Below the pieces are notes generated by a model, which was given only the letters and a program-made list of their open reading frames with translations, was not told the DNA's origin and searched no databases. Below are positions 20,221 through 29,216 of a stretch of DNA of 64,000 bases, piece by piece. Location: NCBI RefSeq assembly GCF_000377785.1, contig NZ_KB898728.1:53743-117742 (forward strand), in the 5' to 3' direction. The position numbers and the translations under genes are program-made. The DNA is from Thioalkalivibrio sp. ALJ24 (lineage in GTDB: Bacteria; Pseudomonadota; Gammaproteobacteria; Ectothiorhodospirales; Ectothiorhodospiraceae). Numbering within the stretch: position 1 is the stretch's first letter; the number at the start of each line of letters is the position of its first letter.

Positions 20221-21761
20221 GCCTGCCCGCCGACGCCCCCTGGCCCGCCCGCCACTACCCGGCGGTGCTGCTCGCGGTGATCGCGCTGAAGGCGCTGATC
20301 GCCGCGCTGCTGCCGATCACCGGCGACGAGGCCTATTTCCTGGTCTGGGCCGCCCACCCGGATCTCGGCTACTACGACCACCCGCCGATGATCGGCTGGT
20401 GGCTGAGCGCGGTCACCGCAGTGTCCGAACACCCGCTGGTGATCCGCATCCCGGGCATCCTGGTGTCCGTGGCCCCTGCCCTGCTGATCCTCGCCCTGTG
20501 GCACCGGCACGACCCGGTGCGCGCGCGCCTGGTCTCGCTGCTGGCGCTGTTCATGCCGCTGCTGTTCATCGCCGTGCTGGTGGCCACCGACACCCCGCTG
20601 ATCCTGTTCGGCCTGCTGGCCACCGGACTGGTGTGGTACGCGCTGCGGGAACCGCGCCCGGGCGTGGCAGCCCCGGCCTTCTTCCTCGGCGGCGTCGCGC
20701 TGGGGCTGGCGTTCCTGTCGAAATACTTCGCGGTGCTGCTGGGCGTGGCCATCGGCCTGCACATCGTGCTGTTCGCCCGCGAGCACTGGCGCGGCCTGCT
20801 GCTGATCATCCTCGGCGTACTGCCGGCGGTGGCCCTCAACCTGTACTGGAACTGGGACAACTGCTGGTACAACGTGATGTTCAACGTGGTGAACCGCCAC
20901 GGCGGGGACGGCTTCGCCCCCGGCGGCACCCTGACCTATGCCGCCCTGCTGGTGTACCTGTTCACGCCCTGGCTGCTGTGGTTCCTCGCGCGCCAGCGCC
21001 CGGCCGTGGTGCAGGGCGTGCGCGAACACCGCCTCGGGGTGTTCGTCTCCGCCGGGCTGATCCCGCTGGGCCTGTTCGCCCTGCTCTCGCCGTTCGCCGG
21101 GATCGGGCTTCACTGGCTGGCGGTGTTCGCCCCGCTGCTGCTGGTGCCTGCGCTGTTCCTGATCACCCGCGCCCTGCGGATCTCGGTCTGGCTGTCCGGC
21201 CTGCTGGCCCTGCTGCACGCGCTGTTGCTGCTGGCCATCGCCACCCTGCCGGTGGACTGGCTGCGCGGCCACGGCGACCACGCCAGTGCGGTGTTCTACC
21301 TCGCACCCGAGGAGGTCGCCGCGCTGACCGAGCCCTACGCCGACGCGGACCGGTCCGAGGAAGACTGGCATTTCTTCACCCGCAGCTACTCGCGCTCGGC
21401 CATGCTGAGCCATTACTCCGGGCACTACTTCGGCGTCTTCGGCGAAGGCTCGCACTACGGCCGCCAGGACGATCTGATCACCGATTTCCGTGCCCTCGAC
21501 GGCGAGAACTTTGTGTTTATCCCGCGCCGTGGCGAGGTTGACCGCGAAGACCTGGAACCGTTCTTCGACCGCGTCGAGATCCGCACCGGCGAGGCCGGCG
21601 GCATCCCCTGGCAGGTCGCCGAAGGCCACGGCTTCGACTACGCCACCTACCACGAGGACGTCCTGCGCCCGGTCCTCGAACGCTACTACGACATCCCCGC
21701 CTGGCTCCCCGAGGGCCGCTGCGCCTTCCGCGAGCGTTACGGGACCTCAGGCACCCCCTAA
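20217..21761 (+). CDS. GT-C family glycosyltransferase (GT39/ArnT-like), candidate arabinosyltransferase
   Basis: 514-residue polytopic protein starting at a GTG that overlaps the dprE2 stop. First periplasmic loop ITGDEAYFLVWAAHPDLGYY and then DHPPMIGWW is the ArnT/PMT-family signature with the catalytic acidic Asp37-Glu38. About ten to twelve hydrophobic helices occupy roughly residues 15-370, and a soluble C-terminal domain follows. It probably uses the operon's polyprenyl-phosphoryl-arabinose (or ribose) as donor to decorate a periplasmic protein or lipid; TfpW-type pilin glycosylation in Pseudomonas is a precedent for D-Ara use in a gammaproteobacterium. The acceptor cannot be told from here. 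Confidence 0.82.
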   Translation: MSLPADAPWPARHYPAVLLAVIALKALIAALLPITGDEAYFLVWAAHPDLGYYDHPPMIGWWLSAVTAVSEHPLVIRIPGILVSVAPALLILALWHRHDPVRARLVSLLALFMPLLFIAVLVATDTPLILFGLLATGLVWYALREPRPGVAAPAFFLGGVALGLAFLSKYFAVLLGVAIGLHIVLFAREHWRGLLLIILGVLPAVALNLYWNWDNCWYNVMFNVVNRHGGDGFAPGGTLTYAALLVYLFTPWLLWFLARQRPAVVQGVREHRLGVFVSAGLIPLGLFALLSPFAGIGLHWLAVFAPLLLVPALFLITRALRISVWLSGLLALLHALLLLAIATLPVDWLRGHGDHASAVFYLAPEEVAALTEPYADADRSEEDWHFFTRSYSRSAMLSHYSGHYFGVFGEGSHYGRQDDLITDFRALDGENFVFIPRRGEVDREDLEPFFDRVEIRTGEAGGIPWQVAEGHGFDYATYHEDVLRPVLERYYDIPAWLPEGRCAFRERYGTSGTP

Positions 21762-21791
21762 CCCCTCACTCACCCGAGGCAAATGTTGGAC

Positions 21792-21813
21792 GCCCCCTCC
21801 GAATGAAGGGGGC
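21792..21813 (+). terminator. Hairpin at end of arabinose-lipid operon / start of autotransporter block
   Basis: GCCCCCT ... AGGGGGC, 7-bp stem with an 8-base loop (TCCGAATG... region), about 30 bases after the GT stop. The sequence CCCCCTCCGAA-G-AGGGGG is closely repeated after the autotransporter gene (25461-25480). T tract is absent on the plus strand, so it may be a terminator or a repeat. Confidence 0.5.
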
Positions 21814-21905
21814 CTCCTGTGAGCGCCTTTGGCATTCTCGAGCGCACACCCCCGGGCTTCCCTCGAACCAACGTCAAAGCCCTAAATCTCGCGAGGAGGA
21901 TCCAG

Positions 21906-24900
21906 ATGCGCTCTTTCCGTCGTCAACCCATCTGTCGCGCCATGCATACCACTTTCCAGCGTCCGCGCCCATTGCCTCGGCAGTCGCTCACAGCAGGCGT
22001 AATTGCACCAGCGGTCCTGATGATCGCGAGCGGCGTCGTCTGGGCAGACGACAAAACCGCCACCTGGAACGGGACAGCGGGGGATCGTAGCTGGTTTACT
22101 AAAGGAAACTGGGAGTCGGACTCGGGTACTGTCACTGTCCCGGACAGCAACACCGAAGCCATAATTCCCGGTGGCGCAGTAGAGATCGATGATGAGGAAA
22201 AGGCGGAGGCGCAAAGGCTCACCTTTTCAGGGGGGACACTCGAGATAAAGCAAGAGAGTGAACTCCAGGTGGACGACGCTTTTGTTCGTGGGGAGGAGCT
22301 ATCAATTAGTGAAGGCGGCGAGTTTCGAGTGGATAAGCAGCTGTCCGTCCGTTCCTCGGCATCGATGGAGGTGGCCGGAGAACTGGTCACGCGTGATGGT
22401 GAACTTCGTCAGGGGGTAAACATTGGAGACATGAACGACCCCGGCGAAATGATCATTACGGGTGCGGGCAACTGGCATCATAAGGGGGAGAAGAGGATTG
22501 CAGTAGGATCTGAAGATAGCACCAGCAACGTCAAGGTGCTTGACGGGGGCACGCTAAAACACGATTCAAGCCTTAGGGTTGCTGACAGACAAACTTCTTT
22601 TGAGGGTAAGGTCCAGGTTTCCGCCGCAACGCTTGAGGGCGACGCCATCAAGGTAGGCTACCGCGGACCCGGAAAACTCAGCATGGATGACGAGGCCACA
22701 GTCTCACATGCGAATGCCTATGCAGGCTATGAATCGGACGGCAGTGGAACGATCGAAGTCAAAGATAGTGCGACGTGGAGCCTATCTGAAAACCTGACGA
22801 TCGGCCGGGACGGCGGTGGCGAGCTCTTAGTGGATTCCGGCGGCGAGGTCGCGGTAGACGGTGACCTGGAGGTTGCCACCGACTCGAATGCATCGGGTGT
22901 GATTCGCATCGAGGGTGAGGATTCCGAAGTCGATATTGGCGGCAGCGCCGAAATTGGTGTGGCCGGTGATGGCGAGCTTCACGTCCTTGAAGGTGCCACG
23001 ATGAAAATCGAATCGTTACTCGGCCTCGCGGACCTGGAAGAGGAGGGATCCTCGGCCAGGGTCGTAGTCTCCGGTGAAGATTCCCGGTTGGAAACATCTT
23101 CCAGCGCGAACCTGCGCGGTCAAGCCGACCTGGAGATACTGGATGGCGGAAAAGTCATCAGTCGCACCACCACCATCAGCAACCGACTGGACACCCCGGA
23201 CGCGGCCAGAATTCTAGTCAGAGGGAACGACTCCGAGCTCGACACTCGCGCGACCCTTACTGTCGGACTCAATGAGGGAGGCATTGGAAAGCTCGAGATC
23301 CGGGATGGCGGATACGTTAATACCACAACATCAGCAGCAACTGGCGCTCGTATCGGCGCAGGGGATTCAAGCTCCCAAGGCACTGTTATAGTGACCGGTG
23401 ACAACAGCCGCTGGAGGATTGTTAGAGACGCGGTCGTGGGGGAGGAGGGACAAGCCACGCTCAGGATCGAAGACGGCGGGCGCGTTTTTGACGGCAGCAT
23501 AAACGGCAACCGAACACTTACCATAGCTCAAGAACACTCCTCATCGGCCTCCGTGGTCTTGGAAGGCAACGAGTCCAGTCTGGATCGCTTTGGTGGTATT
23601 ACGGTCGGCAAACGCGGCACTGGCGAGTTGCTCATCGGTGACGGTGCAACCGTCGACGACGTCGGACGCTTGAACGTAGGCGGGGGACGGTCGAGCGCAA
23701 TTGGAGGCGGGCAAGGCTCTGGCATGCTGCATATTGACAAAGGCGGCAAACTCGATGTGGATGGAACCACCTCCCTCGCGGAAAATGATGGTTCGTCAGG
23801 CACCGTGGTGGTCAATGGTGAGCTGCGCAGCGGTGGTGGCGTCGAAGTGGGTTCGGGAGGCGTCCTTGCCGGTGATGGCGTGGTACAAGGGGACGTTTCC
23901 GTGCAGGGAACACTCGCCCCGGGGAACTCGATCGGCAGCCTCGCGGTAGAAGGTGACGGCGATCTCACTCTGGAAGATGGCTCTATCTACCGCGTCGAGG
24001 TTAATGACGGTGGCGACGAGGCCGGTGTAAATAACGATCACGTCTCGGTTGGGGGCAACATCGACATTGAGGAGCAAGCCTCCCTCCACGTCACGTCGGA
24101 AAACGGTACCGATGACGGGTCAACCTTTGCGCCAGAAACAACTTACACCATCCTCAGCGCAGAAGACGGTGGGGTGGACGGCGAGTTCGGCGAAGTGACC
24201 GACGATTTCGCCTTCCTGTCCACTTCCCTGGAATATGGCGAGGACGCTGTATTCCTGACCCTCACGCAAGTCGCCGACCTTGCCAATGTCGCCCAAACCC
24301 CCAACCAGCGGGCGATGGCCGGCACGCTGGACGAGCAGGTGGACGGTGAGGCCCTGAGCGATATCACCGGCGCGGTCGTGATGATGGACGAGGACAACGC
24401 CCGGGCAGCGCTGGACGATCTTTCGGGTGTGGACCATACCCATACCCAGCAGATCGGGCTGCGCGGCGCCCAGCGTTTCCGTGCCGGCCTCACCGGCCGG
24501 ATGCCCGGGCCCGGGGGCGCGCAGGCGCCACGCGAAACCGCCAGCCTGAAGCAGCTCGCCGGTCTCCAGCTCGCCTCCGCCGGGCAACCTCGTGGGCTGC
24601 TCGACGAGGCCGCGGACGTATCCCGCGGTTGGTGGGTCAACGCCGAGGGCGGTCGTGGTGACATCGACGACACCACCAACGCCAGCGGCGCCGACTACCG
24701 CTTCAGCGGCCTCACGATCGGCTTTGATGCCCCGGTTTCCGAAGAACTCCATCTCGGTGCGGCCATGGGATACACCCGCAACCGCGGCGACACCGCCGGG
24801 GGCGACATCGACGTCGATTCCATCCATTTTGCCGCCTACGGCGGCTGGCAGCGCGATGCCCTGTATGCCCGCGGCAGCGTCGGCATGGCCTATCACAGCA

Positions 24901-25442
24901 CCGATACCGAACGCTTCGTCGATACGGTCGGGCGGACGGCCGAAGCCGATTACTCCGCGCGCGGCGTGGGTATGCGGGCCGAGGGTGGCTACACCTTCGA
25001 GATCGGCGACACGGCACGGCTGACTCCGTTTGGCGGACTGGACTATGAGTATCTGCGCCGCAGCGGATTCTCGGAATCCGGCGCCGGGGCCGCCAACCTG
25101 GATGTGAACCGCGAAAGCGAGTACTCGCTGCGAAGCCAGGCCGGCGTGCGCTTCGATCAGGCGTTCGAGACCACCGGCGGCTGGGTCGCGCCCTACGCCG
25201 AGGCCTCCTGGGTGCATGAGCACGGCGACCGCTCCAGTGCCATGGACACGGCCTTCGCAGCCGACAGCTCTTCGCGTTTCACCATCGACGGCCCCCGCCT
25301 CAGCCGTGATCGTGTCCGGGTCGCCGCCGGGCTGGATGCCCGCCTCAACGAGGATTCCTTCCTCAATGTCGGCTACCAGGGCGAAATCGCTTCCTCCGAC
25401 GATCTCCATGCCATCGGCCTGACCTTCCGTCGCAACTGGTAA
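21906..25442 (+). CDS. Type V autotransporter with beta-helix passenger
   Basis: 1178-residue secreted protein from ATG 21906 (GAGGAGG just upstream). A long basic signal sequence ends near residue 47 (SGVVWA). The passenger to about residue 790 has many beta-helix turns, with recurring patterns such as GEGELLVD..GG, LEVATDS, GKLSM and VDGDLEV. An autochaperone-type junction follows: GVLAGDGVVQGDVSVQGTLA with the PGNSIGSLAV motif (about residues 655-680). A C-terminal beta-barrel (about 905-1178) ends in FRRNW, the aromatic end that BAM recognises. The passenger is visibly more AT-rich than the barrel and than neighbours, suggesting acquisition or fast evolution. Likely an adhesin or surface protein; no protease triad was seen. 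Confidence 0.9.
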   Translation: MRSFRRQPICRAMHTTFQRPRPLPRQSLTAGVIAPAVLMIASGVVWADDKTATWNGTAGDRSWFTKGNWESDSGTVTVPDSNTEAIIPGGAVEIDDEEKAEAQRLTFSGGTLEIKQESELQVDDAFVRGEELSISEGGEFRVDKQLSVRSSASMEVAGELVTRDGELRQGVNIGDMNDPGEMIITGAGNWHHKGEKRIAVGSEDSTSNVKVLDGGTLKHDSSLRVADRQTSFEGKVQVSAATLEGDAIKVGYRGPGKLSMDDEATVSHANAYAGYESDGSGTIEVKDSATWSLSENLTIGRDGGGELLVDSGGEVAVDGDLEVATDSNASGVIRIEGEDSEVDIGGSAEIGVAGDGELHVLEGATMKIESLLGLADLEEEGSSARVVVSGEDSRLETSSSANLRGQADLEILDGGKVISRTTTISNRLDTPDAARILVRGNDSELDTRATLTVGLNEGGIGKLEIRDGGYVNTTTSAATGARIGAGDSSSQGTVIVTGDNSRWRIVRDAVVGEEGQATLRIEDGGRVFDGSINGNRTLTIAQEHSSSASVVLEGNESSLDRFGGITVGKRGTGELLIGDGATVDDVGRLNVGGGRSSAIGGGQGSGMLHIDKGGKLDVDGTTSLAENDGSSGTVVVNGELRSGGGVEVGSGGVLAGDGVVQGDVSVQGTLAPGNSIGSLAVEGDGDLTLEDGSIYRVEVNDGGDEAGVNNDHVSVGGNIDIEEQASLHVTSENGTDDGSTFAPETTYTILSAEDGGVDGEFGEVTDDFAFLSTSLEYGEDAVFLTLTQVADLANVAQTPNQRAMAGTLDEQVDGEALSDITGAVVMMDEDNARAALDDLSGVDHTHTQQIGLRGAQRFRAGLTGRMPGPGGAQAPRETASLKQLAGLQLASAGQPRGLLDEAADVSRGWWVNAEGGRGDIDDTTNASGADYRFSGLTIGFDAPVSEELHLGAAMGYTRNRGDTAGGDIDVDSIHFAAYGGWQRDALYARGSVGMAYHSTDTERFVDTVGRTAEADYSARGVGMRAEGGYTFEIGDTARLTPFGGLDYEYLRRSGFSESGAGAANLDVNRESEYSLRSQAGVRFDQAFETTGGWVAPYAEASWVHEHGDRSSAMDTAFAADSSSRFTIDGPRLSRDRVRVAAGLDARLNEDSFLNVGYQGEIASSDDLHAIGLTFRRNW

Positions 25443-25460
25443 GGCCCCCACACGCCACGT

Positions 25461-25480
25461 CCCCCTCCGAACGGAGGGGG
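25461..25480 (+). terminator. Hairpin downstream of the autotransporter
   Basis: CCCCCTCCG-AA-CGGAGGGGG, perfect 9-bp stem within 20 bp of the autotransporter stop codon. It resembles the hairpin at 21792-21813 flanking the same gene. Confidence 0.6.
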
Positions 25481-25600
25481 CCGTGCCATCCGGGCTCCGG
25501 CATGATGGAACGGCCGTTGGATGTCAGCTGCTTCCATGCAGAAGGCTTTCGCGCGACACTGCCGCCGAACTGGTGGGTCCCATCCGTCCGGAGGTTATTC

Positions 25601-26167
25601 ATGTCCGTCGCCCGAACGTATCCGTTCCGCGCACCCGCGCGCTTCACATCCGCCCTGGTGACCATGCTCCTGTTCCTGACCCTCGCTCCCGTCGCCGCCG
25701 AATCCGGCGATTCCGAAGCCGGCTTCGACCCGATGGACGATCCGGAGGGTGAGGTCATCCTGCGCGTCGAAGGGGCCATCGAACACGCCAATGACGGCGA
25801 CCGGGCCCTGCTGGACCGGGCGATGCTGGACCGGCTGCCACAGCGCGAACTGGAGACCTCCACGGTGGTCACCGACGGGGTCAACCGGTTCGAGGGCTTT
25901 TTGATGCGTGACCTGCTGGAGGCCCTGGGCGCGGAGGGCGCAGAGGTGGTCGCCACGGCCCTGAACGACTACATCGTCGACATCCCCATGGAGGACTTCC
26001 ACGATTATGACGTGATCGTCGCCCACACCCAGGATGGCGAGGCCCTGACCCCGCGCGACAAGGGTCCGCTGTGGATCGTCTACCCGCGCGACGATCACGC
26101 GGAGCTGGACGACATCCGTTACGACTACCGCTGGGTCTGGCAGCTGGAGCATCTGGAGGTGCGATGA
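25601..26167 (+). CDS. Periplasmic SUOX-fold (molybdopterin-oxidoreductase-like) protein without cysteine
   Basis: 188 residues from the ATG at 25601, with GGAGG upstream. Signal peptide with a hydrophobic run (SALVTMLLFLTLAPVAAES). The mature region has the small oxidoreductase molybdopterin-binding domain pattern: EVILRVEGAIEHAND near the start, TDGVNRFEGFLMRDLLEALG, ATALNDYIVDIPMEDFHDYD and a terminal WIVYPRDDHAELDDIRYDY plus RWVWQLEHLEV. The Mo-ligand Cys of active members is absent, as is any Cys in the protein, so a catalytic Mo site is unlikely and a sensing or binding role fits the coupling (4-base ATGA overlap) with the histidine kinase gene. Confidence 0.8.
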   Translation: MSVARTYPFRAPARFTSALVTMLLFLTLAPVAAESGDSEAGFDPMDDPEGEVILRVEGAIEHANDGDRALLDRAMLDRLPQRELETSTVVTDGVNRFEGFLMRDLLEALGAEGAEVVATALNDYIVDIPMEDFHDYDVIVAHTQDGEALTPRDKGPLWIVYPRDDHAELDDIRYDYRWVWQLEHLEVR

Positions 26168-28008
26168 CGGCACGCCCCGTCGAACGAACGCACGACCCCG
26201 CGGCCGCCACCGCCTCGGCCGCCCCTGCCCTGCCCAGTGTGCGCCGGGTCTCCACCTGGGTCCTCCCCGTGCTTGCGGTGCTCGCGTTCGCAACCCTGCT
26301 GACCGTGTCGCTGATGCGTCTGCACGACGTGGAGCAGGACATGCGCAGCAACGTGGACGAAAACATGCTCTGGGTGATCACCCAGGCGCAGGTTGCCAGC
26401 CACCGCCTGGACGAGGAAGTCCATCGCCGCACCCTCGGGGATGCCGCCGCCCGCCCGCAGCTGCGTTACGACGTGCTCACCAGCCGTCTGGTCCTGCTGG
26501 ACGACGGTCCGCAACGGCGCTATGTCCGGGGAATCGGACTGGAAGACGAGCTGGACCGCGGTTTCGAACGCCTCGAGCGCATCGAACCCCTGCTGGAAGA
26601 CGTCGCTCCCGACGATGCGGAGGCGGCCGACGCGGTCTACGCCGAACTCAAGCCCCTGATGACGTCACTGAACCGTATCGCCAATGCGGTGATGATCGAG
26701 GAATGGGAGAGCACCGGCGACCGCCTGGACGACCACCGCGCCAGCCTGATCCAGGCGATCGTGATGATGATCGGGATCCTCGCCAGCGGCATCATCCTGA
26801 CGACCCTGCTGATGGTGGCGCTGCGCCAGCGACGCCATGCACAGGAGGCGCTGGCGGCCCACCGGGACCGCCTGGAGATCGAGGTCCGCAACCGCACCCG
26901 CGACCTGGAAGCCGAACGTCGGCGCGTGGTGGACGCCATCGACACCGCACCGGACGGCTTTGCCGCGTTCGACCCCGATGACCGTCTGATCCTGGTCAAC
27001 CCGCAGTTCTCCAGCCTGCTGCCGCTGCCCGACGGGGCCCTGGACGAGGGGCAGACGCTGGACGCCCTGCTCGAGAGCATTCGCGCCGTCACCCGGCCGG
27101 ACACCGAACACGGCGATCCGGCGGACATCACCGCGGACGACGGCGCGCAGTACGACCTGGAGGTTCCCGGTCGCGGCTGGGTCCAGATGACCCTGCGGCG
27201 CACCGATGACGGTGGTCAGGTGCTGCGCCTGGCCGACATCACCAGCTACAAGGATGCCGCGCGCAGCCTCGAGCATTCGCTGGAGCGCGAACGAGGTGTC
27301 AGCGAGTTCTACCGCAGCTTTGCGGCGATGGCCTCGCACCAGTTCCGCACCCCGCTGGCGATCATCGATTCGGGACTGCAGCGCCTGCTCCGCCGCGGCG
27401 AGGCCATGGACGGCGAGACGCGCCGGACCCGCTATCGCCAGCTGCGCGACACTGTCGCCCACATGACCCGGCTGATCGAGAACGCCCTCACCTCCGCGCG
27501 TCTGGAAGGCGGCCATGTCGCCGCCGCGACCACGCCCTGCGACCTGCGCCCGCTGGTGGAACAGGCCATCGAGACCCAGCGTCAGATCACGCCCGACAAC
27601 CCCGTGCACCTGAGCGTAACGCCGGAAGGTCCGATCATGGCCCGTTGCGACCGTGCGCTGGTCGAGCAGATCCTCGCCAACCTGCTGTCCAATGCGGGAA
27701 AATACTCGCCCGAGACCGCGCCCATCGAGGTCGAGCTTGCCGGCGAGCCCGAACGGGTCATCTGCCGCGTCACCGACCACGGGATCGGCATCCCCGAGGA
27801 AGACCAGGCCCGGCTGTTCGACCGCTTCTTCCGCGCACGCAACGCGGCGCGTCACACCGGGATCGGGCTCGGTCTGGGCATCGCCCGGCAACTGGCGCGC
27901 ATCCAGGGGGGCGACCTGAGCGTTCGCTCCCGTGAGGGTGAAGGCTCTACATTCATAGTCGAACTCCCGCGAGGAATGGATCCGGATGAACGACGCCGCA
28001 CCGAATGA
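26164..28008 (+). CDS. Membrane sensor histidine kinase with PAS-like domain
   Basis: 614 residues. TM1 about 30-50, an extracytoplasmic helical region about 50-195 (HDVEQ, LDEEVHRRT), TM2 about 197-217 (IVMMIGILASGIILTTLLMV), a PAS-like domain about 255-370 (AIDTAPDGFAAFDPDDRLIL), then HisKA with the phospho-acceptor His392 in SHQFRTPL and a HATPase domain (LLSNAGKYSPE; DHGIGIPEEDQARLFDRFF; TGIGLGLGIARQL). A complete transmembrane kinase. Operon: ATGA overlap with the SUOX-fold gene and 23-base overlap with the response regulator gene. The ligand may be reported by the SUOX-fold protein. Confidence 0.93.
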   Translation: MTARPVERTHDPAAATASAAPALPSVRRVSTWVLPVLAVLAFATLLTVSLMRLHDVEQDMRSNVDENMLWVITQAQVASHRLDEEVHRRTLGDAAARPQLRYDVLTSRLVLLDDGPQRRYVRGIGLEDELDRGFERLERIEPLLEDVAPDDAEAADAVYAELKPLMTSLNRIANAVMIEEWESTGDRLDDHRASLIQAIVMMIGILASGIILTTLLMVALRQRRHAQEALAAHRDRLEIEVRNRTRDLEAERRRVVDAIDTAPDGFAAFDPDDRLILVNPQFSSLLPLPDGALDEGQTLDALLESIRAVTRPDTEHGDPADITADDGAQYDLEVPGRGWVQMTLRRTDDGGQVLRLADITSYKDAARSLEHSLERERGVSEFYRSFAAMASHQFRTPLAIIDSGLQRLLRRGEAMDGETRRTRYRQLRDTVAHMTRLIENALTSARLEGGHVAAATTPCDLRPLVEQAIETQRQITPDNPVHLSVTPEGPIMARCDRALVEQILANLLSNAGKYSPETAPIEVELAGEPERVICRVTDHGIGIPEEDQARLFDRFFRARNAARHTGIGLGLGIARQLARIQGGDLSVRSREGEGSTFIVELPRGMDPDERRRTE

Positions 28009-29101
28009 AGCCCTGCCCGCGCGCATCCTGTGCGCGGAGGACGAGACCCTGCTGCGTCGCGACATCTGCGATGAACTGAGCGAGGCCGGCTACGTCGCGA
28101 TCGAAGCGGCACACGGGGACGAAGCGCTGGAACAGATCGACACCGTGCACCCCGATCTGATCCTGTGCGACATCAACATGCCGGGGCGCAACGGCTACGA
28201 ACTGCTGGCCGAGATTCGCGAACGTGGCCCGGAACTGGCCGACACCCCGTTCGTGTTCCTGACCGCACTGTCCGACCCGCGCGAGGTCGTCGACGGCAAG
28301 CGTGCCGGCGCCGACGACTATCTGGTCAAGCCGGTCGATTTCGACCTCCTTCTGGCGACCGTGGAGGCGCGGCTGCGCCAGGTCCGGCGCATGCGGCAGA
28401 AAAGCGAGGACGAGTTCGCCGAGCTGCGCCAAACGCTCGGCGAGATCGGCCGGGGCCGGAACAGCCCGAACCAGGAGGACAATCACGGCCGGCGCAGCCT
28501 CGAATTCGCCGCGCGCGCCCTCGACCCGGTGGCCCCCGGCGTGGTGCTGCTCGGGCACGACAACCGCGTACTGCTGGCCAACCGCGCAGCGCGGCGCATG
28601 GCCAGCGACGCGATGACCCTGGACGAGGGGCGCCCGCCGGAACCGGCTCATGCCGAAGACGACCGCCGCCTGCGGGAAGCCCTTCGCCGCATCCATGACG
28701 AACCTTCGGGATCGGGCGAGGCGATCGAGTGCATGCGCCTGCCGCGGAACGGTCATCAGCGCGACCTGCTGGCGATGATCTACCCCCTGGCCGGGGCCGA
28801 CGGCGACGCCGAAGAAGGCGACAACCCCGCAGCGGTGATCCTGCTGTCGGATCCCGAACGCCGCGCCCGTCTGCCCGAGGACGTTCTGGCCCGCCTGTTC
28901 GACCTGACCCCCACCGAGGCGCGCATCGCCCTCGCGCTCGCCGACGGCTGGCGCACGGCCGACATCGCCCGACAGCTGGAGGTCGCCAGCACCACCGTCA
29001 CCTTCCACCTGCGCAATCTGTTCCAGAAGACCAACACCCACCGCCAGGCCGAGCTGGTCGCCCTGGTGCTGGCCGGTTCCATGACCCTCGCCGTCGAATG
29101 A
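27986..29101 (+). CDS. Response regulator with LuxR-type HTH and extra middle domain
   Basis: 371 residues. N-terminal receiver domain with phospho-acceptor Asp62 in LILCDINMPGRNGYEL, and conserved Lys in DDYLVKPVDF. A middle region (about 170-290), AARALDPVAPGVVLLGHDNR followed by RVLLANRAA, resembles a PAS-like sensor domain. C-terminal LuxR HTH from about 308: LTPTEARIALALADGWRTAD then ARQLEVASTTVTFHLRNLFQ. Partner of the upstream kinase. The target genes are not evident here; IalB follows after 115 bases. Confidence 0.92.
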   Translation: MNDAAPNEALPARILCAEDETLLRRDICDELSEAGYVAIEAAHGDEALEQIDTVHPDLILCDINMPGRNGYELLAEIRERGPELADTPFVFLTALSDPREVVDGKRAGADDYLVKPVDFDLLLATVEARLRQVRRMRQKSEDEFAELRQTLGEIGRGRNSPNQEDNHGRRSLEFAARALDPVAPGVVLLGHDNRVLLANRAARRMASDAMTLDEGRPPEPAHAEDDRRLREALRRIHDEPSGSGEAIECMRLPRNGHQRDLLAMIYPLAGADGDAEEGDNPAAVILLSDPERRARLPEDVLARLFDLTPTEARIALALADGWRTADIARQLEVASTTVTFHLRNLFQKTNTHRQAELVALVLAGSMTLAVE

Positions 29102-29216
29102 GCCCGCCCGCCCAACCTCCCACCCGGGAATGACGTCGACTCACGTCCGGCCCAGCGCCCGGCGCGGCCAGACGCTAAGCTTTGCATTTAACGATTACAG
29201 GACCAGGAGCCACCAC

